From positions 3,173,001 through 3,237,000 of the forward strand of contig NZ_AP013294.1 of NCBI RefSeq assembly GCF_000829195.1: 64,000 nt of DNA, in the 5' to 3' direction. The notes below the pieces were generated by a model. That model did no database searches and had not been told where the DNA came from. It saw only the letters and a list, made by a program, of their open reading frames with translations. Shown piece by piece: positions 63,261 through 64,000 of the stretch; the first letter of the stretch is position 1; each line of letters opens with the position of its first letter. Origin of the DNA: Bacillus sp. OxB-1 (GTDB lineage: Bacteria > Bacillota > Bacilli > Bacillales_A > Planococcaceae). The translations under genes and the position numbers were made by a program.

Positions 63261-64000
63261 ATGGAAAAAGGCACATACCGGGTTCTTCTGTATTATAAGT
63301 ACGTACCGATCGAAGACCCTGAAACGTTTGCTGCGGAGCATTTGGCAGCATGCAAGGAAATCGGCTTGAAAGGGCGCATTCTCGTTGGAGCGGAAGGGAT
63401 CAACGGTACTTGTTCAGGTACTATCGCCCAGACGGATACTTATATGGAACTATTGAGAAGCGATAGCCGCTTCCAAGACATCGTTTTTAAAATTGACGAA
63501 GCGGATGGACACGCGTTCAAGAAAATGCACGTACGGCCGCGCAAAGAAATCGTCAACTTGAGTTTGGACGAGGATATCAATCCAAATGAATTGACGGGTA
63601 AACGGTTAAGCCCTGAAGAGTGGTTCAAACAGATGCAGGCGGAAGATACGGTCATCATCGATGCACGGAACGATTATGAATATGACTTAGGTCACTTCCG
63701 CGGGGCAGTCCGTCCGGATATCGAGAACTTCCGCGATCTCCCGCAATGGATTCGCGATAACAAGGAGCAATTCGAAGGGAAGAAAATCTTGACGTACTGC
63801 ACGGGCGGGATCCGTTGCGAGAAATTCTCCGGCTGGCTCGTCCGGGAAGGGTTCGAGGATGTTGGCCAATTGCATGGCGGCATCGTAACGTACGGCAAAG
63901 ATCCTGTCGCCAAAGGACAGCTTTGGGATGGACAATGTTATGTATTTGACGAGCGGATTGCAGTTCCGGTCAACCAGGTGGAGCATGTTGTCGTAGGACG
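63261..64000 (+). CDS. trhO: tRNA uridine(34) hydroxylase TrhO (YbfQ), 3' truncated by window edge
   Basis: The frame is open from ATG at 63261 (AAAAGGAA upstream) to the window end, 246 codons. It has an N-terminal acylphosphatase-like domain ([15 protein letters not shown]) and a rhodanese domain with the active Cys in [16 protein letters not shown]. TrhO uses O2 to make 5-hydroxyuridine at position 34 of tRNAs. Usual length is about 320 residues, so roughly a quarter is missing. Confidence 0.93.
   Translation, partial: MEKGTYRVLLYYKYVPIEDPETFAAEHLAACKEIGLKGRILVGAEGINGTCSGTIAQTDTYMELLRSDSRFQDIVFKIDEADGHAFKKMHVRPRKEIVNLSLDEDINPNELTGKRLSPEEWFKQMQAEDTVIIDARNDYEYDLGHFRGAVRPDIENFRDLPQWIRDNKEQFEGKKILTYCTGGIRCEKFSGWLVREGFEDVGQLHGGIVTYGKDPVAKGQLWDGQCYVFDERIAVPVNQVEHVVVG

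Overview
This is a chromosomal window from an endospore-forming, low-to-mid GC Bacillales bacterium, most likely a Planococcaceae member (Sporosarcina/Lysinibacillus-like). That call is inferred from gene content and order. The spore genes gerE and sspI are present. From about 17.9 to 50 kb the order matches the Bacillus subtilis block sspI-ysgA-pheS-pheT-rnhC-zapA-yshB-polX-mutS2-yshE-lcfA-fadR-fadB-etfB-etfA-trxA-uvrC-yslB-sdhC-sdhA-sdhB-ysmA-gerE-racE-rph-ysnA-ysnB, with gerM and ysmB absent. A meso-diaminopimelate dehydrogenase gene (ddh) is present, as in L. sphaericus. No database search was run.

Region 1 (1-17.7 kb) is accessory and scarred. It carries the end of an EamA-type transporter, an aromatic-type aldehyde dehydrogenase, a TetR regulator with an operator inside its own promoter, a Rieske oxygenase of the carnitine/betaine type, a MerR regulator with an odd start and a tyrosine-rich coat-like protein. 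A two-gene MaoC (R)-hydratase pair has been split by an IS110 element. Two identical IS4-family copies and one IS1182 element are also present. Behind them lie a 3-hydroxyacyl-CoA dehydrogenase remnant, a multiply broken chemotaxis receptor, and a degraded prophage end (amidase remnant plus an Ltp-type superinfection-exclusion protein) beside tRNA-Arg(TCT).

Region 2 (17.8-45.8 kb) is the conserved core. It includes RNA/nucleotide housekeeping (rph, rdgB), cell wall (racE), sporulation control (gerE), succinate dehydrogenase, DNA repair (uvrC, mutS2, polX), and a fatty-acid beta-oxidation operon (lcfA, fadR, fadB, etfB, etfA). Two sites match the FadR operator, one before fadR and one before the ysmA thioesterase. 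pheST is controlled by a T-box leader, and a large palindromic element sits between that leader and pheS.

Region 3 (45.9-64 kb) holds a TetR-controlled pair (HpaB/AbfD-fold enzyme with a cysteine-rich tail, and an isochorismatase-like hydrolase), ysgA, sspI, a lone argF, an M42 peptidase, ddh, an MFS exporter, an azoreductase, recQ, a hemerythrin-like protein, a DUF368 lipid-carrier translocase, a GntR/DUF1648 pair, a PdaC-like deacetylase and the start of trhO.

The most unusual feature is four intergenic arrays of degenerate direct repeats with a 21-bp period (two DNA helical turns) at about 39.24-39.53, 41.52-41.87, 52.49-52.92 and 56.03-56.39 kb. Three share one consensus containing the palindrome GAAACGTTTC. 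The fourth uses a different unit (TTGGACA) that also builds a nearby transcription terminator. Two arrays have higher-order duplications. They are not CRISPRs, keep no coding frame, and fit no feature class I know.
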